64,000 nucleotides of DNA from Calditrichia bacterium (GTDB lineage: Bacteria > Calditrichota > Calditrichia > RBG-13-44-9 > J075): positions 269,300-333,299 of the forward strand of contig JANQRS010000068.1 of NCBI GenBank assembly GCA_028284445.1, given 5' to 3'. How positions within the stretch are numbered: position 1 is the stretch's first letter; each line of letters opens with the position of its first letter. Shown in pieces: positions 34,794 to 45,097 of the stretch. Under the pieces are notes generated by a model. It was given only the letters and a program-made list of their open reading frames with translations. It did not search any database and had not been told where the DNA came from. Made by a program: the position numbers and the translations under genes.

Positions 34794-36479
34794 CTAATAT
34801 AACTGCACCTGATTCCGCCCATTGCGCTTGGCGGAATAAAGCGCGGAATCTGCACATTGAATGAGACCATCGCCGTCGTCGGCGTCAGCGGGAAAAGCTG
34901 CGACGCCAATTGAAATTGTTACCCCATTGTTGAGCAGCTTGTCTTCATTGGGAAAGGGTGTATCCGCAATAATCTTGCAGAGTTTTTCAGCGATTCGCTG
35001 ACCACCTTCCTTGTCCATCTCCGGACAAATAATCGCAAATTCTTCACCGCCGTATCGAGCGATGAAATCGCTGCTACGAGTATTTTGCATAAGCAGGGTT
35101 GCCACTTTGCGCAATACCTCATCACCGGCCTGATGCCCGAAGGTATCATTGTATACTTTAAAGTAGTCGATATCGAGCATCAAGAGGCTGAAAGGAATAT
35201 GATGCCGTTCGGCGCGATCTTTTTCCCTCGCCAACTGCTGCGTAAAATAGCGAAAATTGTAGAGCCGCGTCAGGTGGTCGGTAATGGCATCCTGCTCCGC
35301 CTTGATGAAGAGCTCTTTCAGGCGCTCGCGTAAACGCAGGTTCTGATAGATCAAGGTTGCGCTGTGCAAAAGGGTTTGCAGAATCTTCAGATCGTATTTG
35401 TATATTGGCTGATGCGTATGCTGATTGTCGACAAAAAGGTAGCCGTCAAAATTGAGCAGATTTGATGACAAATATTCCTGCATGTGAGCATTCACAGATT
35501 CTATATCAAGACTGCCGTTGATCGATGCAGCCGGCTCAATCTGTCCAAAGAACTGATGGATGTTCTCGTGGGTGATGAGCTGGGTGCGCTTTTTGGTTGG
35601 CGTGCCCAGGATACCGAGAGCAAATTGACGACTGGCGATAGTTTCCAGCGTGTAGCGCAAGCTGGAGTCCGGAATGTCGTCCGGGGTGGATATTAAGGTA
35701 ATCTGGTCGCTGTCGAAAAGGCAGTGAACAGCATTGCGCTCGAATCGTGAACGGACGCTTTCCCACATCTTGCCGGAGAAGCCATAAGATTGTGTCACTT
35801 CCAGATATTCCCGCTGATCGTCAAGTGCCAGGAATGCACAGCGATCAAAACTGAGTTTTTCACAAATGGCTGTAACCAGGGTTTGGCGGAGCTCATCAAT
35901 CGTTGTTGAAAGTTGCAGCGTGTTAATGATGCCCAGCAGGTTCTCCAGCTTATGTGAATAAGTCCTTAGCTTGTCAGACTTCTCGATTAACTCGTGATTG
36001 ACAAACTGAAGTTGTTCAACCTTGTCTGCCAGTCGGTCTACCAGGCCTTCCTGGTATTGCTGTTGAAAGAAAGAACGGTCGGTTTCCGGAACCGCTTCAC
36101 GCTTGCCTTCAAGGAATTCCATGATTTGTTTGGGGAATATTTGGGTGTCGATGGGCTTTTCTATGTAGCCATCACAGCCGGCAACCAGTGAGAGTTCCCG
36201 TGCATAAGGTGTATTGGCCCCGGTGAGGGCAATAATAATGCTGAACTTAAGCACCGGATGACTGCGTAGCTTGGTTGCCAGTTCGCGACCGGAAATGTCA
36301 GGCAGATTAATGTCCAGCAGGATCAAGTCCGGCAGCATCTTCTCAGCCAATTGCAACCCCTCTATTCCGGATCCTGCCTCAAGGATATCAAAACCGGGAT
36401 TTGCGAGCACCTTACAAACCAGGTGCCGGGTTGCCAGATCATCCTCTATGTAGAGTATTTTCTTTCTCAGTCTCTTCAT
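34794..36479 (-). CDS. Response regulator with GGDEF (diguanylate cyclase)
   Basis: 561 residues. The start is at the ATG at 36479 because GAGG precedes it and the REC domain begins at once. The receiver domain (residues 1-125) has the acidic pair ED/D (12-14) and phospho-acceptor D56 (in LLDINLPDISG). A coiled-coil region (about 150-185) and a GAF-like domain (about 190-370) follow. The C-terminal GGDEF domain has the catalytic GGEEF (about 476-480) and an inhibitory I-site RSSD (467-470). It should make cyclic di-GMP when phosphorylated and be product-inhibited. No kinase partner is adjacent. Confidence 0.92.
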   Translation of the reverse strand: MKRLRKKILYIEDDLATRHLVCKVLANPGFDILEAGSGIEGLQLAEKMLPDLILLDINLPDISGRELATKLRSHPVLKFSIIIALTGANTPYARELSLVAGCDGYIEKPIDTQIFPKQIMEFLEGKREAVPETDRSFFQQQYQEGLVDRLADKVEQLQFVNHELIEKSDKLRTYSHKLENLLGIINTLQLSTTIDELRQTLVTAICEKLSFDRCAFLALDDQREYLEVTQSYGFSGKMWESVRSRFERNAVHCLFDSDQITLISTPDDIPDSSLRYTLETIASRQFALGILGTPTKKRTQLITHENIHQFFGQIEPAASINGSLDIESVNAHMQEYLSSNLLNFDGYLFVDNQHTHQPIYKYDLKILQTLLHSATLIYQNLRLRERLKELFIKAEQDAITDHLTRLYNFRYFTQQLAREKDRAERHHIPFSLLMLDIDYFKVYNDTFGHQAGDEVLRKVATLLMQNTRSSDFIARYGGEEFAIICPEMDKEGGQRIAEKLCKIIADTPFPNEDKLLNNGVTISIGVAAFPADADDGDGLIQCADSALYSAKRNGRNQVQLY

Positions 36480-36641
36480 CCGGCCTCTTTCAAACCTTTT
36501 AATCAACGAAACAACAATGATAGTGTTTGTGATCCCCATCGTTTCGCATGTCAATTATCGACATTTTTTTTACAGATTGGAAACACAGAAAATTAATGAT
36601 AAAGCAGTGAACAAACCTTCGAAAATTGATTATATTTTTTG

Positions 36642-38033
36642 ATGCCTAATCCGGAAAAATCATCGGGGAAATCTCAGCCCAGGCGCAATTTGCAGGAGGG
36701 TCCGGTCGTTGGCCACTTGCTGCGATTGGCCTTGCCGATGATCATTGCATTCATTTTTGCTACCAGTTATACCTTCATTGATCGCTGGTTTGTTAGCCGG
36801 CTGGGAGATACCGCTACAGCTGCCATCGGTATGGCCTTCTCCATTCAATTGATGGTTATTTCGATTGGCTCCGGCATCGGCACCGGAATCAACTCTTTTA
36901 TTGCCCGCAATCTCGGTGCAAAAAACGAAATGGATGCCCGCGATAGCGCCCGACATGCACTGGTTCTTGCTATCGGGCTGGGTTTGGTGATTGCTGTACT
37001 GGGCCTGCTTTTTCAAAAATCGATCTATCGCCTGATGGGGGCTGAAGGGGAATTGCTCTCATTATTAATAGACTACATGACCATCATTTTTCTCTTTACC
37101 CCGATCAATCTATTAGGGATGTTTAGTAGCAGCATTTTCCAGGGGTATGGGAATACCATGACCCCGATGCGATTGATGATGCTGGGGAATATTCTAAATC
37201 TTATTCTTGATCCTTTACTGATTTTCGGCATCGGGCCGTTTCCGGAAATGGGCATCGAGGGGGCAGCCCTGGCCACTGCGATTGGCCGAACCGCGGCCTT
37301 TAGCTATATTGCCTGGCAAATTTTTGGGAAGCATCGCCCGGTCGCTATCGATTTTCGCAATTTTCGCTGGCGCCCGGATATTGCTGCGGGGATCATGCAG
37401 GTTGGTTTACCGTCATCAGTTGGGCAAATTTTTACCAGCGTTGCGATGGCCGTCGTGTTCACCATCCTTACTCCCTTCGGTCAGGATTCCAAAGCGGCAT
37501 ACACCATTGTTTTTACATTTGAAATGGTGGTCTTTCTGCCGGTTATCGGCGTGTCGCAGGCAATTACGATCATGACCGGCCACAATTTTGGGGCGAAGCT
37601 CATTGATCGCGTAAACAGAGTTTATTTTAACGGTATTATGGTTGCTTTTGGTTTTATGTGCATACCGGCGATCCTTTTTGTACTCTTTCCCTATTTCTTT
37701 ACCGGAATATTTGCACAAAGTGACAGCGTATTGGATATCGGGGCAAATGCCCTGAGAATTGTCGCGCTTGGTTCGGTATTTTATGCGATTCCGATCTGCA
37801 CGGTAGCCGGATTTCAGGGGTTGGGATTGGGGAATCAGTATTTGTGGTCCAACATCGTGCGTATCTTTTTGATTCAGATACCGGTTGTTTATGCAGGTGC
37901 AATTTTCGGCGGCCTGAACGGGGTATGGTATGCAATGGTTGCAGCAAATATCGTCAATGCCTTTGTATTATTTTTCTGGTATCGGCACATTTTTAAGCGT
38001 AAAATTGTAAGTGGCGAAGTACAGCCTCTTTAA
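36642..38033 (+). CDS. MATE-family efflux transporter
   Basis: 463 residues with twelve predicted transmembrane helices in two halves. Family features include the start segment GHLLRLALPMIIAFIFATSY, the FVSRLGDTATAAIGMAFSI loop, and the second-half GLPSSVGQIFTSVAMAVVF. MATE transporters expel drugs and metabolites using Na+ or H+. The substrate is unknown. No Shine-Dalgarno site precedes the ATG at 36642; an AT-rich TATATTTTTTG lies immediately upstream, so initiation may be leaderless or weak. Confidence 0.92.
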   Translation: MPNPEKSSGKSQPRRNLQEGPVVGHLLRLALPMIIAFIFATSYTFIDRWFVSRLGDTATAAIGMAFSIQLMVISIGSGIGTGINSFIARNLGAKNEMDARDSARHALVLAIGLGLVIAVLGLLFQKSIYRLMGAEGELLSLLIDYMTIIFLFTPINLLGMFSSSIFQGYGNTMTPMRLMMLGNILNLILDPLLIFGIGPFPEMGIEGAALATAIGRTAAFSYIAWQIFGKHRPVAIDFRNFRWRPDIAAGIMQVGLPSSVGQIFTSVAMAVVFTILTPFGQDSKAAYTIVFTFEMVVFLPVIGVSQAITIMTGHNFGAKLIDRVNRVYFNGIMVAFGFMCIPAILFVLFPYFFTGIFAQSDSVLDIGANALRIVALGSVFYAIPICTVAGFQGLGLGNQYLWSNIVRIFLIQIPVVYAGAIFGGLNGVWYAMVAANIVNAFVLFFWYRHIFKRKIVSGEVQPL

Positions 38034-38082
38034 TAACTCACTCTCATAAAATAGTTAGGCAGCGGACGCGCGAATAGATCCT

Positions 38083-40953
38083 ATGACGTGGCGAAATAAA
38101 CTCGAACAGTTGGTTGGTCTGCTGGAAAAAGTTCCACAACCAAAGTCTTTTGATTCAAAAATAGGTGTATATCAACCTTATTTTATCATAGAGCTGCGCG
38201 CCGGAAATTGGGAAATCATTCCTTATGCTACCTATACCCGCTTGGATAATTCACCGGGCCGGGAAGTCCGTTTGTCAATGGGCGTGATTGATACCAGCAA
38301 GGTAGACATTACCCGAGATGAGCTGGATTGTTTACTTTTCCTTGAGGCCGGCTCTGGCCACAACTCGCACTCCATTTTTACTTATACCCAGCCTGTTGGC
38401 TTTCTGCTGGATTGGCTAACGCATAGCAATGTGGTGGTCAAAGAAGCGGCACATAAAGCGGCGACGAAAGTGAAGATTGTGCCGGAAATGTCCCGGATCA
38501 TTATTGGGTTAAAGCGCGGCCGTTCCGGATATTACCTGCTGCCGCAGATCCTCTTCCCGGACGGTAAATCAATCGCAATCGAGAAACAGGCCCTGATTCT
38601 CTGTTCCAACCCGATTCACATGTTATATGATGATAAGATCTACAAAATTGAATCTGCCCTGCCCGCCGTTTTTTGGAGTAATTATTTCCGAATCCGCGAA
38701 AAATTTGAAATCCCAACAGCAGAACTAAACGAATTTATTCGACTCTATCTGCCGCATATTGTACCGGTTTTAGACTGGGATAATCTTGGCGACAAAATTG
38801 ATAAGACGGCGTTGAAGCTTGGAGAAAAAAAGGTCTACTTTACCGAATGGAACAATCATTTGCAGATCGATGTGAAGTTCAGTTACGGTAAATATGAACT
38901 GCCGGCTTACCCGATTACCGATCGCAGTCTTGCCAATGAAGGCAAGAAGCTTTTTGTCATAAACCGCAACATTGAAGAAGAAGATCGCTGTCGAAATGTG
39001 CTGGAAGAAAACGGCCTGATTTTTAGAAACGGCAATTGGCATATCGCTTCGGACTATAACAATCTTGACTGGATGCGGGAAATTGTGCCGCGTTTGGAAA
39101 AAGCCGGATTTACGTTGGCCAATGAAGATCAGCTAACCCGTTTCCGGGTGCATCGCCAGAAACCAAAATTGCAGATCAAGGTGCGTTCCCGCACCGATTG
39201 GTTGGACCTCAGCTATTTTTTCATGCTTGGAAAACAAGCGATAGAAATCCCGGACTTGCTGCGGCAGATGCAAAGTAGCAAGGGTTATCTCCGTCTTTCT
39301 GACGGCAGCAATATTCATCTCTCCGACGAGCTGCGTGAGCGCATCGAGCAATTGTCGCGCTACCTGGATTTGCGGAACGGGCAGGGTGAGGTACAACTTC
39401 CGCTGGCTGGCATCACTTTGCTGGGCGAGCTTGAGGCAGCGGTAGAAAATCTACGCCTTGACAAGAAAGCAAAACTGCTGCTGGAAAAATACCAGCATTT
39501 CAATCGCATTGAACCAGTAGACCCGCCGAAGGCGCTGAACGGTACGCTCCGCGAATATCAGCGTCATGGTCTAAACTGGCTTAATTTTCTGGTTGGTTTT
39601 GGCTTTGGTGGCATTTTGGCAGATGATATGGGGCTTGGTAAGACCATCCAGATCATTTCCCTCATCTTGAAGCAGAAAGAAGGTCGTGGGACCAGCAAGC
39701 CGGCGCTGATTGTAGTGCCGCTGACCCTGATTTTTAACTGGTGGGAAGAATTCCGCAAATTTGCCCCGGATATCAAAGTGCTGCGCTACTATGGCAGTCG
39801 TGCCGAGCGCGCGAAAATGCAGAAGCGCTTCGGAGAATATGATGTCATTCTCTGTAGCTATGGGGTCGTGTTACAGGATCAGAAGCCGCTAATTGGTAAA
39901 CGCTTTGGCTATTTGATTCTTGATGAATCGCAGAAAATTAAAAATCCCGGCACCAAGACCTACAAGGCGGTTCAAAAGCTTGATGCGGTCAATAAGCTGG
40001 CACTGACCGGCACGCCGATCGAAAATTCCTTAACCGATCTCTGGGCGCAAATCAATTTTGTGAACCCGGGGTTGCTTGGCACGCTTAAGCAGTTTGAGAA
40101 GAAATATATTGATGTGGAAGAGTCTGAGCGGGCCACGCAAATCACGGTGCTGAAACAGCTCATCTATCCCTTCATTTTGCGACGCACCAAAGAAGAAGTT
40201 GAAAAAGAACTGCCGCCCCTCACGGAAATTACGCAATATGTCGAAATGACCGATAAGCAGCGCAGCAATTACGATAAGTCGCTGGAATTTTATCGCAACC
40301 AGGTATTTGAAGAGCTGGAATCCGCTGGTCTGAATAAGAGTCGAATCAAAATTGTCGAAGCGCTTACCTACCTGCGTCAAATTGCCTGTCATCCGGGCAT
40401 CCTGGACAAAGAATTTGAGCTTCACGATGCTGGCAAAATTCAGCTGCTGGAACATATGTTGGCAGATTTGGTTGCAAAGGGGCATAAGATTCTAATTTTC
40501 TCGCAGTTTGTGCGTTTTTTGCGGTTGGTGCGCCAATTGTTCGACGCCAAGCGCTGGAAGTATGAATATCTCGACGGCAAGGTGAAGAACCGCGCAGCGC
40601 GCATCCACAGTTTCCAGGAAAACCCGAAGGTCTCAGCGTTTCTGATTTCTCTAAAGGCCGGTGGTCTTGGACTGAATCTCACTGCTGCAGACTATGTCAT
40701 TCACCTCGATCCCTGGTGGAATCCGGCAGTTGAACAACAGGCGACTGATCGCGCCCATCGTATTGGGCAATCCAAGAACGTTTTTGCTTATAAATACGTC
40801 ATGCGTAATTCCATAGAAGAAAAAATTTTGCAACTGCAGCAAACCAAACGCGAACTTTCCGACGAATTGATCAGCTCTGATGCCGGATTCGTCAAAAATC
40901 TCTCAAGAGATGACCTCGAACTTTTGTTTCAGTTAGACCAACAAACCAAATGA
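38083..40953 (+). CDS. SNF2-family DNA-dependent ATPase (helicase-like)
   Basis: 956 residues. The N-terminal half is a long non-conserved region. The SNF2 ATPase occupies about 490-955: motif I DDMGLGKTIQ (about 516), motif II DESQ (about 613, in place of DEAH), motif III LTGTPIENSL, then IACHPG, SLKAGGLGLNL and DRAHRIGQ. Proteins of this family use ATP to move along or remodel DNA-protein complexes; bacterial members include RapA-like and defence-linked helicases. No restriction or defence partner is adjacent. The nearest genes are a MATE transporter and a desaturase, which gives no hint. Confidence 0.93.
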   Translation: MTWRNKLEQLVGLLEKVPQPKSFDSKIGVYQPYFIIELRAGNWEIIPYATYTRLDNSPGREVRLSMGVIDTSKVDITRDELDCLLFLEAGSGHNSHSIFTYTQPVGFLLDWLTHSNVVVKEAAHKAATKVKIVPEMSRIIIGLKRGRSGYYLLPQILFPDGKSIAIEKQALILCSNPIHMLYDDKIYKIESALPAVFWSNYFRIREKFEIPTAELNEFIRLYLPHIVPVLDWDNLGDKIDKTALKLGEKKVYFTEWNNHLQIDVKFSYGKYELPAYPITDRSLANEGKKLFVINRNIEEEDRCRNVLEENGLIFRNGNWHIASDYNNLDWMREIVPRLEKAGFTLANEDQLTRFRVHRQKPKLQIKVRSRTDWLDLSYFFMLGKQAIEIPDLLRQMQSSKGYLRLSDGSNIHLSDELRERIEQLSRYLDLRNGQGEVQLPLAGITLLGELEAAVENLRLDKKAKLLLEKYQHFNRIEPVDPPKALNGTLREYQRHGLNWLNFLVGFGFGGILADDMGLGKTIQIISLILKQKEGRGTSKPALIVVPLTLIFNWWEEFRKFAPDIKVLRYYGSRAERAKMQKRFGEYDVILCSYGVVLQDQKPLIGKRFGYLILDESQKIKNPGTKTYKAVQKLDAVNKLALTGTPIENSLTDLWAQINFVNPGLLGTLKQFEKKYIDVEESERATQITVLKQLIYPFILRRTKEEVEKELPPLTEITQYVEMTDKQRSNYDKSLEFYRNQVFEELESAGLNKSRIKIVEALTYLRQIACHPGILDKEFELHDAGKIQLLEHMLADLVAKGHKILIFSQFVRFLRLVRQLFDAKRWKYEYLDGKVKNRAARIHSFQENPKVSAFLISLKAGGLGLNLTAADYVIHLDPWWNPAVEQQATDRAHRIGQSKNVFAYKYVMRNSIEEKILQLQQTKRELSDELISSDAGFVKNLSRDDLELLFQLDQQTK

Positions 40954-41056
40954 CGGACCTGCAGTGTCAGATGCGCCGCCAACTGCCTGAACAGCAGGAC
41001 CTGTAATTTCACACTAAACATTGTTTCAATGACGATCACCAAAGCGAGGTATGTGT

Positions 41057-41965
41057 ATGGAAAATCAGCAGTCTCATAATGAAAAGATCAATTGGAGGGA
41101 TAGTATCGGTTTTTTCGCAATTCATCTGGCCTGTGTATTGGTCATTTGGGCAGGAATTAGTTGGGTTGCTGTTCTGGCACTCGTGCTGACCTATGGCATT
41201 CGTATGTTTGCCATTACTGCCGGGTACCATCGGTATTTTTCGCACCGGTCCTATAAAACCAGTCGGTTTTTTCAATTCGTAATGGGATTTATTGGCAGTT
41301 CTGCAGCACAGAAAGGGCCCCTGTGGTGGGCTGCGCATCATCGCCACCATCACCGGCATTCGGATCAGGAAGAGGATATTCATTCCCCGCGAAAAGGACT
41401 GTGGTGGTCGCATGTTGGATGGATTCTCTGCGATAAATACAAGTGCGCGCATTTGAAGCTTGTGCATGACCTGCAAAAATTCCCGGAGCTCCGTTTCCTG
41501 GACCGCTTTCACTTGATTGCGCCGCTGTCGCTCGGACTGATTCTTTTCGGGCTTGGTGCGACCCTGAACGCCTATTTTCCGCAGTTGGGCACTTCCGGAT
41601 TTCAATTGTTGATCTGGGGGTTTTTTCTTAGTACAGTGTTGCTGTATCATGGAACGTTCACCGTGAATTCTTTGGCGCATGTGATTGGTCGCCGTCGCTT
41701 TGAAACCAGCGATGACAGTAAGAACAGTTTCCTGATTTCCATGATCACCCTTGGAGAAGGCTGGCATAACAATCATCACCGCTTCCCTTCTTCAGAACGG
41801 CAAGGATTTTATTGGTGGGAAATTGATATTTCTCATTATATTTTAAGGATATTGTCCTGGTTTAGAGTGGTTTGGGATTTACGTACGCCGCCAAAGAAAG
41901 TATATGCGGAATCGCGTTTCCTGAAACGGCCCAGCCAGGCGGTGAAAGATAAGACGATCCGTTAG
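41057..41965 (+). CDS. Acyl-CoA desaturase (membrane fatty-acid desaturase)
   Basis: 302 residues. The start is set at 41057, where GAGG sits at better spacing than for the ATG at 41051. Three His boxes of the delta-9-type desaturases are present: HRYFSH (about 60), HRHHHRHS (about 97) and GEGWHNNHHRF (about 237). Four hydrophobic helices separate them. The enzyme would place a double bond in membrane-bound or CoA-linked acyl chains with an iron centre and O2. A cytochrome b5 domain is absent, so electrons must come from another protein. It is a single gene followed by a terminator. Confidence 0.92.
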   Translation: MENQQSHNEKINWRDSIGFFAIHLACVLVIWAGISWVAVLALVLTYGIRMFAITAGYHRYFSHRSYKTSRFFQFVMGFIGSSAAQKGPLWWAAHHRHHHRHSDQEEDIHSPRKGLWWSHVGWILCDKYKCAHLKLVHDLQKFPELRFLDRFHLIAPLSLGLILFGLGATLNAYFPQLGTSGFQLLIWGFFLSTVLLYHGTFTVNSLAHVIGRRRFETSDDSKNSFLISMITLGEGWHNNHHRFPSSERQGFYWWEIDISHYILRILSWFRVVWDLRTPPKKVYAESRFLKRPSQAVKDKTIR

Positions 41966-42040
41966 TAAAACGATGTTGCAAAGCAGGATCTTGTAGACCA
42001 AATCGACAGGATTATATGGCTGATGCAAAAACGTTTTGTG

Positions 42041-42086
42041 TGCGACAAATTCTGTTCCTGAGCGGAATAGAATTGTCGCATTTTTT
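42041..42086 (+). terminator. Rho-independent terminator
   Basis: A long stem from TGCGACAAATTCTGTTCC (42041-42058) to GGAATAGAATTGTCGCA (42064-42080), with one bulge, then six T's. It ends the desaturase transcript and isolates the kinase gene at 42151. Confidence 0.85.
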
Positions 42087-42150
42087 GTGGAATGATCTGT
42101 GACTTTCGAAACAGATGGGCTGTCCCAATTGTAGTTGACGAAGGCAAGTG

Positions 42151-44103
42151 ATGATTGGAAAAACAGTTTCAGGTTACAAAGTTCTCGAGCAAATTGGTGA
42201 AGGAGGTATGGGCGCCGTATATCTTGCTGAAGAAGTGAATCTTCGTCGCAAGGTGGCTCTTAAGTTCCTGCTCACCAAATATGTGTCTGAAGAAGGCGCG
42301 CGTGCCCGCTTTATTCGCGAGGCGCAATCTGCTGCTGCCCTCAATCATCCCAATATCGTAACGGTTTACGGCTTTGGCGAATATGAAGATACCTACTACA
42401 TCGCTATGGAGCACGTGGCCGGTCAGTCTCTTGATCAAATCATCAAGAATCACACGCTTTCCATAGAAGAAGCCATTGATATCACCATGCAGCTCTGTGA
42501 CGGCCTCAGTGAGGCGCATCAGGCTGGCATCGTTCATCGCGACATCAAGCCGCGTAACGTACTGCTTGATCTGCGCGGGCGCGTCAAAATTCTCGACTTT
42601 GGTATCGCCAAATTTGCCCAGGCTCCGGAAATTACTTTGAAGGGGGAAACCCTGGGGACGCTACACTATTTATCACCGGAGCAGATTGGCAATGAGCATG
42701 TTGACCGGCGCTCCGATATCTTTTCGCTGGGGATTGTGCTATACGAAATGTTGACGTCGCGGCGTCCGTTTAAAGGCAAGAACGCACCAGCAGTACTTCA
42801 CGCCATCCTCAATCGAGCGCCATTTCCTCTTACCAAATTCCGTGCAAATATTCCTCCCACGCTTCAACGCATCGTCGACAAATGCCTGGAAAAGAAGCAG
42901 AAGCAGCGCTATCAGCATGTTGATGATATCATGTCGGATCTAAGAGTTGCCAAAACCCGCATCAAAGAAAACAGCATTATCGTTGGACCGGTTGAGGAGA
43001 TACCGGACGAGCCAACTCAGTCTTTTCCGAACAGTGTGGCAATTCTCTGCATGGACCTGCAGGAAGCAAATCGGATTATTGATGACGATAGCAATCACAC
43101 GCGCCGCTTGATGACCTATCCAATTTCAGTTACACGTACTATCGTTGAAAAATTCGGCGGTACAGCGCTGGAGCAATATGATGATTTTCTATATTATCAA
43201 TTTCAGCAGCCGATCGATGCCGTAGAATGTGCCCTGGAAATGCAGGACACAATTAACGGCTTAAATCGGGAAGAAGCACCTCGCTTTAAAATCGGCGCCC
43301 GCATTACCGTTCATCTCGGTGAGGTAATTGAGATGAGCAGCGAGAAGCTGGTTGATGGCGTAAATGTGTCGGCCGCCTTGCTACCCATGACCCTTGCCGG
43401 CGGTATCACGATTACCGAATCGATTTATACCCTCGTTAACGATTCTCCGAAATTACAGCTGGTATCCCAGGGTGCTCAAGTCATCGAGAAATTAGGACTG
43501 AATATCCATCTATATGAAGTGCGAACCGGCTATGAACAGCAGCCTGTTGCACCGTATCAGCCAAAACAGTGGGAACTGACGCTGGATAGCTTTCGGGAAA
43601 AGCTGCTGGGGCAAATGGCTCCGGGTTCTAACAAACTGTTCATCTCGATGTTGGGTTTGGGCCTAGCGGCACTGGTGTTAAGCTCAGTCTTCTTTTTGCG
43701 ACATGATTTATTTGGCGGGACGGCAGAAGCCAATAGTAACAGCCAGCAGGCGCAGATGGAACAGACGAAGCCAGTTTCTTCAGCTGAATCGCCGAAAGCG
43801 GCCGCAAATGGCGTATCGCAAGAGGCACATGCCTTCTTCATGCAGGTAAAGAAGTTAAAAACGCCGGTGCTGCTTGATCAATTTCTACAAAAAGAAAAAC
43901 GAGAAGGCAAGCTTGACTACGGTCAGGCTGCGCGCTTCCAGAATCGCGATAACAAATATGTTGTCATTATTGATAAGACAAAAATCCATGCTGTCTTTCA
44001 GCATATAGATGGCCGCTTTACAAATTTAAGAAATGGGGATCATCTGGCAAGCTTGTCGGATGTGTTCAAAGGTAAAATAGCAGTCTGGGTAGAAGTTTTC
44101 TAA
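42151..44103 (+). CDS. Ser/Thr protein kinase fused to degenerate class III cyclase domain, one TM
   Basis: 650 residues. The kinase (residues 1-270) is complete: G-loop GEGGMGAVY, VALK (K38), HRDIKPRN (D131), DFG (D149), and APE-type SPEQ. Residues about 285-460 resemble a class III nucleotide cyclase. One metal Asp is in LCMDLQ and one in YDDFLYYQF. However, the expected Lys before the second Asp is Glu, and the Arg four positions after the Asn of DGVNVSAALL is missing, so catalysis is doubtful. One transmembrane helix (about 495-517, SMLGLGLAALVLSSVFFL) leads to an extracytoplasmic tail. Two secreted-protein genes follow at once, so it probably senses envelope signals through a kinase cascade. 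Confidence 0.88.
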   Translation: MIGKTVSGYKVLEQIGEGGMGAVYLAEEVNLRRKVALKFLLTKYVSEEGARARFIREAQSAAALNHPNIVTVYGFGEYEDTYYIAMEHVAGQSLDQIIKNHTLSIEEAIDITMQLCDGLSEAHQAGIVHRDIKPRNVLLDLRGRVKILDFGIAKFAQAPEITLKGETLGTLHYLSPEQIGNEHVDRRSDIFSLGIVLYEMLTSRRPFKGKNAPAVLHAILNRAPFPLTKFRANIPPTLQRIVDKCLEKKQKQRYQHVDDIMSDLRVAKTRIKENSIIVGPVEEIPDEPTQSFPNSVAILCMDLQEANRIIDDDSNHTRRLMTYPISVTRTIVEKFGGTALEQYDDFLYYQFQQPIDAVECALEMQDTINGLNREEAPRFKIGARITVHLGEVIEMSSEKLVDGVNVSAALLPMTLAGGITITESIYTLVNDSPKLQLVSQGAQVIEKLGLNIHLYEVRTGYEQQPVAPYQPKQWELTLDSFREKLLGQMAPGSNKLFISMLGLGLAALVLSSVFFLRHDLFGGTAEANSNSQQAQMEQTKPVSSAESPKAAANGVSQEAHAFFMQVKKLKTPVLLDQFLQKEKREGKLDYGQAARFQNRDNKYVVIIDKTKIHAVFQHIDGRFTNLRNGDHLASLSDVFKGKIAVWVEVF

Positions 44104-44120
44104 TCACTGAAGGTTCAACT

Positions 44121-45092
44121 ATGATACGACGTCTCTTACTTGCGCTCTTGATATGTTTCTCGGCTCCAATGTTGGCCAATTTCAGCACTTCTGTGGTTAT
44201 TCAGGAGGGTGGAGATTCTCTCATGCGCTCCAAAACAGAGAAAAATCTTACCGATGTGTTGAATGCCTGCAATCGCATGCAGGAATCCCAGGCAGTTTTA
44301 GACGATATCCGCAATCTCTTCGTCCCCGGGGCTTTCGAAGCCTTTCAACAATTGGCAACAGAGACAAAAATGTTTGCCAACGAGCCGGAATACAGCGCCC
44401 ATCTCATTACCACCACTGCCGGTGATTTCGAGGTTAGGAATATTAAGGTACGGGTTTCCGCGGTGGAGCGGCAAGGTGTACCGCCATATCAGTATCTTGT
44501 TTTTACCCTGAATGGCGAAGGGGAAATCAAGGAAACCAAGTTTACGATCGAAAAGCAGCGTTACCAGGAAATCGTCGAGCAGGGCAAAGCCCTGAATGAC
44601 CTGGCCTATCGCGAGAAGATTCTGCACTTTGTGGAACTTTATCGGACTGCTTATAACAAAAAGGACTCGACATTTATAGAAAGAACGCTTTCGGACGATG
44701 CCTTGATTATCGTGGGCAATGTGGTTCAGGTGAAAGATGAGAATCCTGAATATTTGAATCGCAGCTACCTGGATGATGAACAAATCCAGTTTCTGCTTCT
44801 GGAAAAGAAGCAATACATGCGGCGTCTGAAGCGGGCTTTTCGCAATAACGAATTTGTACAAATAAACTTTGACCACATCAAGATCAATCAACATCCACGT
44901 TTTGACCAGGTATATGGTGTTCAACTTAAGCAACGCTGGAATTCTTCGACTTATAGTGATGAAGGCTTTCTCTTCTTAATGATGGATTTTGTCCAGCCCG
45001 AAGAGCCAATTGTTCACGTGCGTGCCTGGCAGCCGGAACGCTTCGAAGACGGGTCAACCGTGAGTATTTTTGATTTTGACATTATAGAGTAG
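44121..45092 (+). CDS. Secreted NTF2-like domain protein
   Basis: 323 residues with a signal peptide (RLLLALLICFSAPMLANFS). Residues about 160-320 resemble an NTF2-like/SnoaL fold: REKILHFVELYRTAYNKKDS, then YMRRLKRAFRNNEFVQINFD, and YSDEGFLFLMMDFVQPEEPI followed by HVRAWQPE. This module is common in Bacteroidota-related secreted proteins of unknown role. It lies 17 nt after the kinase stop, so the two are probably one operon. AAGG lies 7 nt before the ATG. The N-terminal 150 residues match nothing I recognise. Confidence 0.65.
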   Translation: MIRRLLLALLICFSAPMLANFSTSVVIQEGGDSLMRSKTEKNLTDVLNACNRMQESQAVLDDIRNLFVPGAFEAFQQLATETKMFANEPEYSAHLITTTAGDFEVRNIKVRVSAVERQGVPPYQYLVFTLNGEGEIKETKFTIEKQRYQEIVEQGKALNDLAYREKILHFVELYRTAYNKKDSTFIERTLSDDALIIVGNVVQVKDENPEYLNRSYLDDEQIQFLLLEKKQYMRRLKRAFRNNEFVQINFDHIKINQHPRFDQVYGVQLKQRWNSSTYSDEGFLFLMMDFVQPEEPIVHVRAWQPERFEDGSTVSIFDFDIIE

Positions 45093-45097
45093 CTTAT